NCBI GenBank assembly: GCA_900095095.1
Contig: FMBT01000398.1
Coordinates: 1-64,000, forward strand
DNA: 64,000 bases
Direction of reading: 5' to 3'
Source: Fragilariopsis cylindrus CCMP1102
Lineage: Eukaryota > Bacillariophyta > Bacillariophyceae > Bacillariales > Bacillariaceae
Shown: positions 41,598 to 52,627 of the stretch, piece by piece
Layout of the letters: each line of letters opens with the position of its first letter
How positions within the stretch are numbered: the first letter of the stretch is position 1
Program-made: the position numbers and the translations under genes
The notes under the pieces: generated by a model
What the model saw: only the letters and a program-made list of their open reading frames with translations
What the model was told of the DNA's origin: nothing
The model's database searches: none

Positions 41598-42549
41598 TCT
41601 ATTTGTTGTTGATGTCTATTCTTCAATTTTGATGGGACGTGTACGCTTCCTGGATGGAGGCAGGTGTAACGAAATTAGTGTAACTGTATATATCACAAGG
41701 ACAAATGTGAGATTTGTCTGTCAGGTCAGGTCAGATCAGGTCAGGTCGGTGAGATCAGGTCCAGTGGTGGGTAGCTATGCAAAGATTCTTTATTTGTCAT
41801 TAAAAATATATATACATACAAATTATATATCCTATTCGTTCAGCTTAAACGCAACGGCATGTCAAATCTTGTGTGGCTGGTAGTACGAGTAGTAAGTAAG
41901 GTATGGTTCACCACGCGCATATGTTTTGGCATCAAAATTGTCCGTTCATATACGAGGATGTCATGTTCATTTCATACTAGTTATTTTATTACTGTATTAT
42001 TTACGTGAACGGATTATTAATAGACATAAATAAAAGGGCGGGGGGTCAAAATTTGTTAAATACAGTACAGTACAGTACAGTACAGTACAGTGCATTAGAT
42101 ACAATGATCGGATTACAGTCTGTAACTGTAACGTACGGTAGTAGAGGGGAAAAAATTATATCTTCTGTACGTACGTCGTCAGATACGAAAACAGCATACT
42201 AGTAGGAGTAACTACTGGAGTACAGTATCTGGCCACGACAACATGATACAGTTCCGTACCTGAAAATGATGACTACAGACAGCTCAAGCGTTGAACGAAC
42301 GAATGAAGGAATGAATGAATAAATGAATGAATGAATGAATGAATCGATCAATCAATCTAGTAGTCACGTGCTCTCAGCATTTCTCTTTTCGTTCATTTTT
42401 GTTGTCATCATCCACATTACATTATTTATATTTGTCACGGTTTGTTCAAATAATACGATACATACATACTGTAATTCATTCAGTTTACTTAGTCGTAAAA
42501 AGAGCGGCCTGCCATTATATCAGGTTCATTTTATCCAGATGGTGGTGTT
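41598..42549. other. intergenic region with microsatellites
   Basis: Contains AGGTC-type repeats at about 41723-41762, (ACAGT)n at 42061-42090 and (GAATGAAT)n at about 42296-42342. Likely the promoter of the minus-strand LRR gene. No gene seen. Confidence 0.55.
42061..42090. repeat. (ACAGT)n microsatellite
   Basis: Six ACAGT units, which create overlapping GTACAGTAC words of the kind scattered through intergenic DNA in this window. Confidence 0.85.
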
Positions 42550-43720
42550 CCTATAGTGCTGATTGGTCCGAATTCTAGTCCGAGCCTTTAAGCCAAATAA
42601 ATCACGAAATGATGTACCTAGCTCTACTCCTAGTCTAAATCCGAGTAGCAAACCGAGTGCTGTCCCAAGTTTGAAACGAAGTTTTTCACCAAGCGGTGTT
42701 CCTAGTGGAAGAACTGACAGAAGTTTGAAATAAAATACGTTGCCAAAATATGTTCTTTTACTAGTGCTGGTCCAAGTTCTGGTCTGAGCCTGAAGCCTAG
42801 TCAATCACGAAGTGATGTAGCTAGCTCTTCTCCTAGAGTCTGGATCCGAGTAGCAATAAACTGAATGCTGTCCCAAGTTTGGAACCAAGTTCTTTACCTA
42901 ATGGTGTTCCGAATGAGAGTGCTTTCCCAAGTTTGAAACAAAATCCTTTGCCAAATAGTGTTCTTTTACTAGTGCTGGTCCAAGTTCTGATCTGAGCCTG
43001 AAGCCTAGTCAATCACGAAGTGATCTAAATAGCTTTTCTCCTAGTCTAAATCCGAGTAGCAATAAACTGAGTGCTGTCCCAAGTTTGAAACCAAGTTCTT
43101 TACTGAATGTTGTTCCTAGTGCTGGTCGAACATCTGGTCGAAACCTTTAGCAAAGTCAGTCACTATGGGATATAGCTAGCTCTTCTCTTAGTCTTGATCC
43201 GAGTAGCAAATCAAGTGCTGTCCCAAGTTTGAAATCAAGTCCTTTGCTATACTACCGTGCCGTATTGCGTAACTTACTGTAGTTTTGGTCCGAACTTTAA
43301 GCAAAACCTTTAACCATAGGATATAGCTAGCTCTTCTCTTAGTCTTGATCCAAGTAGCAAATCGAGTGCTGTCCTAAGTTAGAAATCAAGTTCTTTGCTA
43401 TACTACCGTACCGTATTGCGTAACTTACTGTAGCTTTGGTCCGAACCTTAAGCCTAGTCAATTACCAAGCGATGCACCTAGCTCTGCTCCTAATCTGGAT
43501 CTTACTAGCAAATCGAGTGCTGTCCCAAGTTTGAAGCCAAGTTCTTTGCTATACTACCGTACCGTATTGCGTAACTTACTGTAGTTTTGGTACATCCCCG
43601 AAGCGTAGCCAATTACCAAGCGATGTACCTAGCTCTGCTCCTAGTATGGATCTTACTAGCAAATCGAGTGCTGTCCCAAGTTTGAAACCAAGTTCTAGAA
43701 GAAGAAGAAGATTGAGTGGG
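42550..43720 (+). pseudogene. decayed Pro-Ser repeat gene, now a tandem array
   Basis: Seven units can be phased on GAGTGCTGTCCCAAG-like cores at about 42655, 42863, 43068, 43212, 43362, 43516 and 43667. The first three are about 205 bp apart and the last four about 150 bp. In translation, fragments such as PSSTPSLNPSSKPSAVPSLK remain readable, but the frame changes in nearly every unit. The later units carry an inserted TACTACCGT.CCGTATTGCG block with stops. This is a Pro-Ser repeat protein gene that lost function and was then amplified as non-coding satellite. No intact start was found. Confidence 0.6.
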
Positions 43721-44601
43721 AGAAGGAGAAGGAGAAGACTTATATAAGCATTTATTTTGATTCTTATTTCTCTCTGTTCTAATTCTCTGTTATATTTTAC
43801 ACACAGCACAGCACTTCTTTCCCATGAGATGGTTGTGATCTATCGCAGTTGACTATTACATTCTACATTGTGGTCTATTGATATATGGAATCTACGAGTA
43901 CATTCCTAGATAGAGGAAGGAAATCAGAGTATGTCGCGTGGCTACTCTTTCGTTCAATTTTCAACAATAGCTAGTGATTGCGTGAGACGTACCAAGTTTG
44001 GTGATGGGGGATATTGTAAGAATCTTCAGCACTTTAAATTAAATAGGTAATTTCATAAATAATGTATCAACTACAACTACAGCTACAGCTACAGTTACAG
44101 CTACAGCTACAAAGCAAAGCAAAGCAAAGCAAGGAGAATCAAAGTGGAACTACAGCAACATAATACAATCATACCGTCTTTTATCTGCACGGATTTATAT
44201 CAAATCGAGTTTTTCCTAAGGATTTACGTCCTGTCTTTTCCTGTTCTGTCCTCATTATTTTACTATTCGAATTGTATTCCATTACCACCAGTACTCTTGT
44301 TGTTATAAGTAGATATTGTAAGTGTGCTAGTCTAGTACTCTTGTTGTTGAAAAGTTCTATTGATTCAACGCCTAAATCATTTGATATTGTACAACGTAAA
44401 GTGGTGAAACAAAAACAAAAAAGCGACATAAATACTGTAGTTACACATCAAACGAGAAGGAAGTAGTGCTACTTCTTTAATTTGCTCCATACGGTAGAGA
44501 ATGGTTGTTTTAATAATTCATTTAATTTAAAAAAAAAACTAGCTAAGGCTAGACTACGCATACGTTTACTCTCTCTCTCTCTCTATGTATATAATATCAA
44601 T
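43721..44601. other. 3' flank of catalase-like gene
   Basis: Contains (CTACAG)n and (AAGCA)n repeats at 44070-44132 and a short (TC)n at 44573-44583. No gene supported. Confidence 0.5.
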
Positions 44602-47600
44602 TCAGACAAATCCAAATGTTCCATCATTAGTTGGAACACATTGACCAGTTGGGCGATTAAGATTGCCATCTGTGTATCCTGGGGTATCGCATACAGAAGT
44701 TGGTCCGTATGGCAACTTACAACTGTTATCATCATTGCAGACACTACTGGAAGATTGTTGTTCTGGTGCTTCAATAATTCCCTCATATAGGTCATCAATA
44801 ACTCCTAACGGTTGAGTCAAACTCTGAATCTGTGGACCCTGATACTTTCCACGTTCTCCAACGGGAATTGGTTTAAAGCGAGGCTTGTTATCACTACCGT
44901 CAAATCCGTACGGACAGTTGTTGGAGCCAAGGTCATCAGGAGGAAACGCAATGTTATTAGGTTTAATCCCATTGTTTAGAATCAATCGGAACTGCCAAGC
45001 GTAAGCGTAGACAGCATAACGAACACGGTTGATAAACGATTGCGGTTGGTGCTCCGGAATATTACGCCATGGGGTTATAACAGTGTTATCACAGAAGGCG
45101 TTGTAGTTGGGAACAGTTTGGGCTGGGAAGATTAATTCGAACACCTTGATGTTTGGGGTAAGCCAACGATTTGTTGGGTCATCTAATTTTTGGATACAAG
45201 GATCTTCTTGGAATTGCATGTATCCGCACATCTTGAATTCTGTCTCTCCTTGATCTCCAAGTTTCTCAAGGGTTTCTTTTAAGTTAGTTGAAAAGAAATT
45301 AGAATCCTTGAAGGCATCTTCAATTGTATCGTACACATTTCGGATCTTACTTTGTTCCCCCGGACAGGCAGCCCAACTTAACTTCATTGATGCACCTGGA
45401 CCTGCCCTGAAAGGTGCTGCTGTCCCATAAAGATATTCAAGAGGATTCTGGTATACAGCAGTGATAGTATCTTTTTCAATGTCGGGGCCACCACCCAGGA
45501 TGAATCCATTGTAATAATTATCAACATTGGATGCAACAAAAACATTGTCAGGAGGATTTCTTGATCCTGCTTTAGTGGTTTGGTCAAACGCAATACCGTC
45601 TAACTTTTGTCCACCAGAGTTAAGAAGTTCTCCAGTTCCAACCGCTACATGGGTCCAATCAACAGTACCCTGTTCTTGTTCAGAAATGAAATCAACACCA
45701 CCAAATGTGTATCTAGCATCTTCAGGTTGATCAAATGCAGGAATTTGTGGTAACCATAATTGACTATAATTCATACCATTTGCTTCAAAAGCTGTGTCTA
45801 CACCAAAAACCTTCAACGCGAATCCACGGATACGAACATCATGCACATCTTTGATGTCTGTGATGTTTTTGTTTCCAGCTAATCGTACAAGTGTATCGAC
45901 TTCGTTTTGTTATTAGGTGATATGGATAAGCAAAGAAAAGAAAAGAACGGGGAAAAAAATACGTAATTAGAAGCTTGTATTTCGTTATTATTTTTTACAT
46001 TCATATCTAATAGCAGGCTGCTGCAATAACCATTTGGATCTCCTACTTACATTCAACATCATTGTTCGCTAACGAAGGATTCAAAAACCCAACACGCCGG
46101 TTTAATGGAATAAAATCATCATCCCCTTCTTTGAATTTGGCATAATTTTCCTTAAGTGGTTCGAAGGAGAACTTGGCATAGATGCACTATAAAAAGCAAA
46201 ATAGTAATTATGTGAGAATGAACGATGCATCTTTTTTTGTTAGACAACAAAACTTATCATAAAAAATTAAACGATTCAGTTCTGATGATATTGCACAATA
46301 CATATCACAACCACCTTTTATACAGTATTTTACTTACAGATTGTCCTTTACCATGCATCTGCTTGGCTACACGTTGAGTCCTTTGTCCAACGGCAAGTGT
46401 TGTTTCTGGACGAGCAGCAGATGGAACGTGATATACATATTGGCCTTCAATGTTTTGACCCGGCAGCGTATCATTAGTTGCATCTATCCAGGTTGATGGG
46501 TTATCAATAGTAGAGGCAGAATAAGGCTTACATGGCTCAGCATCTGACTTTGATTCCTCTGGTGAAACAAATGATATATTAACACAATTTGAAACCCCAG
46601 GGTCAATACTAAAGGTAGCTGGACGCAACATCCTCAGGGCCATCTTTTTGGCAGTCAGTGTAAAAGTAGAAATTTCACCAGCATCAAAGATGTTAACCTC
46701 TTGTCCCAACGCAAGACCTGAGCATTTTTCATCGAAATCAGCAGGTGGAAGTAGGGCTGGGATTTTGCCAACAGCAAGTTCTGGAAATTCCCCAGATGCG
46801 GGGAATGTCTTTCCTTTACTGTTTGTTGTAGTTGCATTCTGGTAATTTGCATTGAGCCAAGTAGCAGCATAGTCTGCTATTAATTGTGGTGGGCAATTCT
46901 CGACTGATTTGGCAGTACCATCACCAAAATTTTTATTGATAATATTAAATTCAAATGATGCTGCATCCAATGCACAAAAACCTAATGATTGGCTGCGAGA
47001 ATCCTTCTGAAATCCCTTAAGCATCTTATAGTACACATTACAATCGATGCGGACTGGTAGTGCTAAGATTTCGTTGATAGTTTGCTCTCCTTTCCGTTCG
47101 TTTGCTTCTTTTTTTGATTGGCTTTCACTCGGTTCATAGTAGTCAGAATAAAACCCAGTTGCGCAAGGTAGGATTGTTGGCTCTTTACCGCGACCACAGA
47201 CACGACAAAAGTCGTCGCCACCAGCAGCATCACCACATCCAGCAATTGGTTTAGTGATACCATCTCCACAGTTGTTTGGGTCGTACACTACATACTCATC
47301 GGGTTCAGTGGGATCAGCTAAGGCGGTACACTCATTCATCTTGGCAAGTAACGTACTGCAATCAACACTGGCATCCGAAGACTGGCAAAAGGTTGGGATA
47401 CTTTCTTTAGAGCAAGTAAGGATAGACTTTTCAAGCGGACCATTTGGCCTATCAGTTAGTTTATCAGTTGGCTTATCCGTTGGCTTATCCGTTGGTTTGT
47501 CTTTTGATGTTTTAGACTTTTTGGAAGCCTTCTTTTTCTTCGGTTTCAGTTCACGAGAGACCTTCTGAAAACATATAAATAAAAGAGATCAAAACAATAC

Positions 47601-48047
47601 ATAAAGGTCAGAATAGAATAGAATCGAATCGAATCGAATCAAATCCGTATTTTAATTGGGTGACTGCATTCTATCATAAAGACCAAAGCTTACCATGGGA
47701 TGGTGACCACCCTCCTCGGGGCGACGCTGCGAATTGGCAAGTAGTTCCTATAATCATTGATGTCAGTAGAATTAGTAATCAGAAGGAATATAAATGCAGC
47801 GAAACAAAAAAAATGTGAGAGGAAGGAAGAATGATTTGACGATTTCTTTTTGTTTTTTGAAAGCCTTGCTACCTCAATCGTAATCTTATCTCATTCTATC
47901 TTTTCTTAGATTTTGTACTAAACATACCTTGAGATCATCCTGAAAGGATTCTACAGCCGAAGAAGGTAATACAGCAAAGGCTGCGAAATAGACAACGGTG
48001 GCACAACCGATCATAAAGATCGATTGCTGATTCTTGGTTAACAACAT
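44602..48047 (-). CDS. secreted catalase-superfamily protein with Lys-rich linker
   Basis: Five exons with GT-AG introns: 48047-47928, 47747-47694, 47564-46338, 46186-46051 and 45899-44602; about 944 residues. Residues 1-32 are a signal peptide (hydrophobic IFMIGCATVVYFAAFAVL). A basic linker KKKKASKKSKTSK with four TDKP-like repeats follows. The catalase-like core begins near residue 450: QRVAKQMHGKGQS supplies the distal His; VRLAGNKN and KDVHDVRIRGFALKVFGV match the family's 'RFSN...D.RG.A.K' block; YLYGTAAPFRAG near 668-670 matches the proximal-Tyr region; and KVFELIFPAQ matches the late 'I..P.Q' strand. Heme binding is therefore likely. The ~400-residue Cys-rich N-terminal extension is not part of ordinary catalases. 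Destination outside the cell or in the wall is inferred. Activity could be catalase, peroxidase or lipoxygenase-type; it cannot be told apart here. Confidence 0.75.
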
Positions 48048-48761
48048 GGTGGAAGAGATAAAAGAGATGTCAGTAGTATTTCGAACGATGTGTTGAAATT
48101 AGTGATATCTAAAGTTGTGTTACGGTATCTTCTTCCAATCTGAAGAAAACTCAAAACTGTCGGGTCGATAGGAAGTTATCGAAATTAAAATCTAAACTAC
48201 GTACTTCCCTACGTTAGAGTCATTTTTTAAAGGCGGATTGTGCGAATTATCAAACATTTAAGTTATTATTATGAAGGCGACTTCACTGATATGCCTAAGT
48301 GATGCAATCTTCGGTCAAGCTCAAACGAAAACCTGCAATCTTCGGTCAAGCTTAATAGCGTTTTTGATTTCGGATTCTTTGATTGGTCCGTTATTGACAT
48401 CAGTGTTATCTTCTTCGTGTAGAAGAAAACTCAAAAATGTCGGGTCGATAGGAAGTTATCGAAATTAAAATCTAAGCTACGTACTTCCCTACGTTATTAG
48501 GGTCATTTTTTAATGGCGGATTGTGCCAATTATCAAACATTTAAGTTATTATTTATGTAGTGATGCAATCTTCGGTCAATCTTCGATCATTTTGGGTTTA
48601 TGATATTTTTATTCCGCGAACCCGATTAGCGTACTTAACCGATTTTGGTAATCTTCGGTCGTGCGTTTGTCGACTCACCTATATCTCGTCACATTACAAA
48701 AACATTTATATACAAAATAGAACAAGACCATGAAAATTTCAAATGAAAAAGAATAGTACGT
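48048..48761. promoter_or_regulatory. upstream region of catalase-like gene with duplicated block
   Basis: A ~137-bp block (48139-48274) is duplicated at 48420-48556 at roughly 93% identity, including AACTCAAAA, TGTCGGGTCGATAGGAAGTT and CTACGTACTTCCCTACGTT. Between and after the copies the motif GCAATCTTCGGTCA or a close variant occurs at about 48306, 48341, 48571 and 48651. Repeated short motifs in a promoter suggest regulatory sites; this is untested. Confidence 0.55.
48139..48556. repeat. duplicated promoter block, two copies ~281 bp apart
   Basis: Copies at 48139-48274 and 48420-48556, direct orientation, few substitutions, one three-base insertion (CTACGTTATTAGGG versus CTACGTTAGAG). 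Confidence 0.8.
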
Positions 48762-49160
48762 ATGATTCTATCTTCACTTGCGACTAAAATCTACAGAAAT
48801 TTACATGAAATTGATCTTTCGAACACATCATCTGTTATTGCAGGCACGATGCTTTCAGTCCATTGTCCACATTTAGAAAAAATAACATGGCATAATTCTA
48901 CCAATGATTCCTTGGACCTACTCGGTGGACACGGCATAAGTCCTTCCAATAATATAAAAGAAATCATCATGAATGATTCTTCATTCTATTCTACACAACT
49001 AGAGATAGATAATATGTCGGATCTAGAAACCCACAGAGATACATTCATTTTTCACTGCAGCAAGGCTCTTGAACGTGTTTCAATTCGGAATGTGAAATGG
49101 CAGTTCACTATTAAGATCATAGACGTTGTCTCGAACGATCGACACAACACAGAGTCCTGA
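48762..49160 (+). pseudogene. truncated LRR-family gene fragment
   Basis: Encodes 132 residues starting MILSSLATKIYRNLHEIDLS. Phrases such as HCPHLEKITWHNST, NNIKEIIMNDSSF and FHCSKALERVSIRNVKW match a large diatom LRR-like family in recollection. Normal members are several hundred residues with an N-terminal basic region; here both the N-terminal part and the repeats after the SIRNVKW segment are missing, so it is most likely a relic or partial gene duplicate. Its start is only about 700 bp from the divergent catalase-like gene. Confidence 0.55.
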
Positions 49161-50704
49161 ATTAGATTAATTGAAAAATTGTTCTTTCATTCTTTTATGT
49201 TTTCTGGAGAGAAAGTATAAAAAATGAAAAAGACCAATTGCTCTACTATCATACGAAGTTTGTCACTGTACAAGTATGCGACATTCGATTTGGATTTGGA
49301 TTTGATTTAATACGAAAAACGTTGATAACGAAAACTCTTTATCCATGATGCTTGAATTGAATTAATAACGACTACAGTAATGATGATGAGGAGGTATAGG
49401 ATAGAATAGGATAGGATGACAAGCGGTTGTACGGTAGAAAAAAAAGATTGAAATTCTTTATACTATAGAAAACTATATAAATACTAGTGGGTTTTCTGAG
49501 ATGGGGTTTTCACTCACACCCCGAGAAAGAAAGTTCCACGCCAAAGGGAAGGGGGAAAACGCAGTTCACAAACCGAGAAGAATGGAAATATTATGATACT
49601 ACGAACTGTAATAAGGAAGGCGATGGGGAAGAAATATTCGTCGTCAATTTGATTTTATTATATTTGATTTGATTATATTTGATTCCAGCATCATTACTAT
49701 CTTTCATTTTGACCACCTGAGATGATTCAGTTATTAGGTGGTGCGTCTAAAACAAAAACAAACAAAAATTCTGTAGAAGAGCAATATAAGTAACATTTAA
49801 AAACATATCTTCAAAAAAAAATATTGCTTTACTCGTTCGATATTATTTTGTATATAACTTCTGTATCATTATCCATTGCCACGTCCTACAGTATTAGACT
49901 ATTACTTCAACTATTAGCATACATCATATTTTATAAGTAGGACTAATAGGTGGATTGACTGATTTGTCGTACCAAATAAATAGAATGAGAAAGATGAGGC
50001 AACCATTCACCCACCCATCCATCCAACCAAGCAGATATAATAATATCATGTAGCAAGAAGGACAATAGCAAATGGTGACAAAGTTGAATTCGAATACATA
50101 GAGCATAGCCAATCATCTTGACTATCGGCATTGTGTGGATGACAACAATCACTTGAGCTAAATGCTATTCTGTTATTTTTCACGACAGTTATTATCAACA
50201 TAATTATTGTTGAGTACTATGAGTACTAGTACTACCGTATATGGGGGGGGGACGCAAATCTAAGAATATTGCACTCGATTTTTATTTTTCGAATTTTATT
50301 GTTTTCAAATTTATGACTTCTTTTTCGCGAAATTAATTTGAATTTTTTTTATTCAAGTTGTGCCAAGTACTGTACTGTACAATGAGTACCGTACATGCGT
50401 TGCAGCGCTGCAAGAGTTGCACAAAAAATTGGCTCGTGTCTTCCAGTAACACTACAAAGCAATCAACATCACGCCGTAACATTTGTAACAGTCGACGATG
50501 CAATAAAACGGGAATACTGTACTTTATATAACACACAGAAACAAGCAATACATCTGATACAACTACTGTACACTAACGATTCGATTCATCCACTGGCCGA
50601 AAAGGATCTACTGTATTATCGTATATTCTGTTCCTACTACTTTGTTCAAAAACAAAATACACGCAGCAATAGGAAATTGTTCTCGAAGTAGTTACAAAAG
50701 AAAA
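49161..50704. other. intergenic region, no gene supported
   Basis: Contains AT-rich unique sequence, a G9 run at 50244-50252 and GTACTGTAC words near 50370. Short frames near 50395-50691 overlap the leader of the next gene and show no domain. Confidence 0.5.
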
Positions 50705-52524
50705 ATGGCGGAAGTAGAAGCAGACGCAGACGCAGAACAACAGCGTCGGATTGTGGCAAAAACTTTGCATCGTATTCCTTATCCCCCCAAATTCATTAAG
50801 AATAACAAAGAAGGATATGATTTGTTAATTTTGCTGTATAAATTAGGACTATTATCTGATTATAATACCGCTTTTGATGCTGCGGATGTACATTACGATG
50901 ATCATCGAAATGTGCATGCTGCGGATGTACATTTCGATGATTATTTTGATTTTAATAATGAGCGCTACAGGCCAGATATTGAGGTACATTCTGAAACAGG
51001 TCTGATCACATTTTTACGTCTCAGTAGGTATGACCCTAACTATGATTATGATAACAATGACGATAACGATGATGATGAAGACGATATTGGACCATACATG
51101 ACTATAGATGTACCACCAATCATTGATCAATTTCAAAGTCTGGAAAGTATTGAACTTATCAATTGCAGGTTACTTCCAAAGGAACTTGGTAATCTACCTC
51201 TACTCAAAACAATTAAATTAAGGGCCTGTCCAAGGAATCTTTTTGAGAATATTCCAGATGGGCTTCAACTTGCTTCGGTCACAAATGTTGTCATTGATTT
51301 TAATTGGTCCGAATTTGATTCTAGCTTCTCGCCTTTTTTGAAGATATTTTCAAATTCGCTAGAAGAATTGCACTTTCGTCATACAACAAGGAAGCAAACA
51401 GATGGAATTCTTCGAGCTCTACAAAACTGTGATGTAAATTTTAGACAGAGTATAACAACTATCCGGATGCAGCTCTGTGGATTGAATGAAGATGATTTGG
51501 TGATATTAATGTTTAATATTCGAGAAAAATTTACTAATCTCCGTGAAATTGATGTTAGTGAAAATGATATCAAAAGTCTTTGTGGTATTGAAAATAAAAT
51601 CAAACAGGTTCTAACGTCGTCGTTCCTATTGGGATCGGTGATCTCAATAGGAAGCAACCTACGGAAACTGGACCTAGAATATAATCCTTTATGTTATGAT
51701 ATAAGGGATACAAAAGATAATTCTACTCAGATATCAGCGTTACTGACCATTCTTAATAATTTTGATAGGATCTCGAATCTTGGAGAAGACTGGGAAGTAT
51801 ACGAGTACGGCCCAGATGTTGAGAACGTATTACGAATCAATTATGCTGGAAGGAAACTCATACGGAATAAAGAAATTGCATCTAGCATTATTGCAACTGC
51901 TACTGATACACCTGCTCCCGTAATTAATCCTGCATTGTGGCCTTTAATACTGGAGAGAGCCTACAAAAAGTCCTGCTTTTTTTTTTCGTGGAGAAGATAT
52001 GCTAGATAGAAATATGAACGTAACAGGAGTTTTCGATTTGGTGCTTCACTATTGGCCGAGGTTACTGAAAAATCGATATAAACTTAAGTTTTCGATGTAT
52101 AATGTCATTGATTGGGAAAATGTTATAGGGATCAGGCCGAACCGAATCGAAACGCAGATACATTGTATGGCTACTGGGGGAATATCTCCACCAGTGCCGA
52201 CACTCGACTGAACCCCAATTTAGCTCCCAACGTATTGAAGCATCGTTTTGGGCGAACATGTATTATTTGTTCGAAAACAGATACTAAAACATTCATACTC
52301 AAACAATGCATTGGGTGTAGCTTCTATTGTTACTGCAGCGAAACTTGTCAGACAACTCATTGAAAGAACACAATCATAGGGGTGAATGTAAACAGCTACG
52401 AATTCTGAATAAGTACCATAAGCCTTATGCAAAAGCAATTCGGGATGCAGCAATTCGTGGTGATAAAGAAATTCCTTCATTAGAAAAGTTACGATACAAA
52501 TTAGGGTTGACACGACCTCTATAA
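50705..52524 (+). CDS. LRR-MYND zinc-finger protein (three frameshifts)
   Basis: The frame from ATG 50705 stays open to 52009. It has an acidic linker, then LRR-like segments (LESIELINCRLLPKELGN, LREIDVSENDIKSL, NLRKLDLEYNPL). A T10 run at 51977-51986 breaks phase: with nine T, the sequence continues FRGEDMLDRNMNVTG and VFDLVLHYWPRLLKNR, a typical continuation in this diatom family. Near 52200 a one-base loss shifts to the frame of the MYND finger: CIIC, CIGC, then CSETC. A missing G near 52360 (TTGAAAG for TTGGAAAG) turns the conserved Trp into a stop; restoring it gives HWKEHNHRGEC, completing the C2-C2-C2-HC pattern. The tail ends LTRPL at 52524. MYND fingers bind proline-rich partners; this family is expanded in diatoms with unknown function. 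Start chosen at the first ATG giving a hydrophilic N-terminus. Confidence 0.65.
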
Positions 52525-52627
52525 GAATATGAGGAACTAATGCAACATAATACACACGATGGGAAAGCAATTGATTCTATCAACTATATAGGATTGTATT
52601 AAATGGGACTTTTTTGTTTACTTTTTA

